From assembly GCF_011299615.1 (NCBI RefSeq), contig NZ_CP049861.1, positions 930,001 through 994,000 of the forward strand: DNA of 64,000 nt. The letters are read 5' to 3'. Each line of letters starts with the position of its first letter. Within the stretch, counting starts at the first letter, position 1. The notes beneath the pieces were generated by a model, which saw nothing but the letters and a program-made list of their open reading frames with translations, was not told where the DNA came from and made no database searches. A program made the position numbers and the translations under genes. This DNA comes from Erysipelothrix sp. HDW6C. Lineage in GTDB: Bacteria; Bacillota_I; Bacilli_A; Erysipelotrichales; Erysipelotrichaceae. Below are positions 63,486 through 64,000 of the stretch, in pieces.

Positions 63486-64000
63486 AGTCGTCATTCTAAC
63501 TACTGCGCAAGACGCATTTCAAAGTGGTGAAGAACCTACTTTGGAACTCGTCTTGCATCATCGCGAGAACCGCGTGCAGTTCCAAAATAAACTTGTCGCC
63601 ATGTATCCCAAAAATACACTCATTGCTCTAAAAGTTAATATGCCAGGACCTATTAAGAACAATGAATTGGTACAAGCATTGATTGGAATTGGCAAGCAGT
63701 TACTCAAAACGTATACAACCAACCAAGGTTGGCAATGTGTCTATGAAAAAGATATTGATACATTAGCCGGCGTTGAATACTTCGTTGTTGTTGATGAACC
63801 ATCGATAACAAACGTAAAAAAAGCCATGATTGATTTGGAAGATCATCAACTGCTTGGTCGCTTGTTCGACCTTGATGTCTTCCAGTCCGATTATGGATCG
63901 ATTTCGCGCGAAGATTTGGGTTACACATCACGTCGATGCTTGATCTGTCATGAGTCGAGTAAAGACTGTGGTCGCAATCGTACCCATTCGGTCCGCGAAC
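63476..64000 (+). CDS. citX: Holo-citrate lyase synthase CitX (3' end outside window)
   Basis: The ATG at 63476 overlaps citF by ten bases; the frame stays open to the end of the window (175 codons). The text LLGRLFDLDVFQSD, ISREDLGYTSRRCLICHES and CGRNRTHSVRE is the conserved CitX region (GRLxDxDV...R..lG...R.CliC...C.R.R.H). CitX transfers the phosphoribosyl-dephospho-CoA prosthetic group to CitD. Whether it is fused to CitG (CitXG) cannot be seen. oadA and citG/citM are expected to follow. Confidence 0.9.

Overview
The window is AT-rich chromosomal DNA of a fermentative, low-GC Gram-positive bacterium (Bacillota). Strong AGGAGG-type ribosome binding sites, U-tract hairpin terminators, CcpA-type cre-like sites, a LicT-type antitermination leader, M-box and purine riboswitches, PTS genes, VanW and a citrate lyase/oxaloacetate decarboxylase operon all fit this. 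The gene set resembles Erysipelotrichia or Lactobacillales, but the species cannot be fixed from the sequence alone.

Left end (1-3300): an accessory patch. It holds the C-terminus of a TrlF-like ATPase, a small coupled protein, a DUF5677-like protein and a zinc-ribbon protein, followed by an isochorismatase-like hydrolase divergent from a WYL regulator with a palindromic operator on its promoter. 4.5-12 kb: a membrane transporter paired with a YwrD-type gamma-glutamyltransferase, a membrane-anchored extracellular protein, and an M-box riboswitch ahead of a DUF3784 protein and an MgtA-type Mg2+ ATPase. 12-17 kb (minus strand): a purine salvage operon (adenine deaminase, GNAT, a two-subunit DUF3100-type membrane system, nucleoside hydrolase) downstream of a guanine-class purine riboswitch.

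17-24 kb: tRNA-Ala(GGC), a serine hydrolase, then the most unusual locus: a 54-residue cysteine-free peptide gene, an attenuator-like hairpin, three overlapping genes of unknown function (two with alpha/alpha-toroid, DUF6895-like motifs) and a single-chain ABC exporter. This looks like an undescribed peptide (RiPP-like, bacteriocin or signal) system. VanW, a YeiL-like Crp/Fnr regulator and a YczE-like membrane protein follow.

24.7-33 kb: a beta-glucoside PTS operon (cre, RAT/terminator leader, BglG-type antiterminator, EIIBCA, GH1 6-phospho-beta-glucosidase), then a heterodimeric ABC multidrug-type exporter behind a promoter-embedded operator and an attenuator. 33-45.8 kb: mixed housekeeping and regulatory genes (AlaDH/PNT-family dehydrogenase, EIIA-Glc, RpiR regulator, HAD phosphatase, KdgT permease with a frameshifted LysR neighbour, TetR plus membrane-anchored hydrolase, orphan zinc-binding lipoprotein, HxlR/SDR pair, Gfo/Idh/MocA dehydrogenase). 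45.8-52.7 kb: tRNA-Arg(CCG), an ABC-2 exporter operon, SRPBCC, GNAT, HAD, a probable gene remnant, DegV and a Rid-family protein.

52.7-64 kb: citrate fermentation. ATP-type PEP carboxykinase and a CitMHS citrate carrier lie before a divergent birA-bioY operon, followed by oadH-oadD-oadB-(mini oadG)-citC-citD-citE-citF-citX. Citrate enters, is cleaved by citrate lyase to acetate and oxaloacetate, and the oxaloacetate is decarboxylated by the biotin-dependent Na+ pump. Biotin uptake and ligation are encoded next door under an apparent BirA operator. The window ends inside citX.
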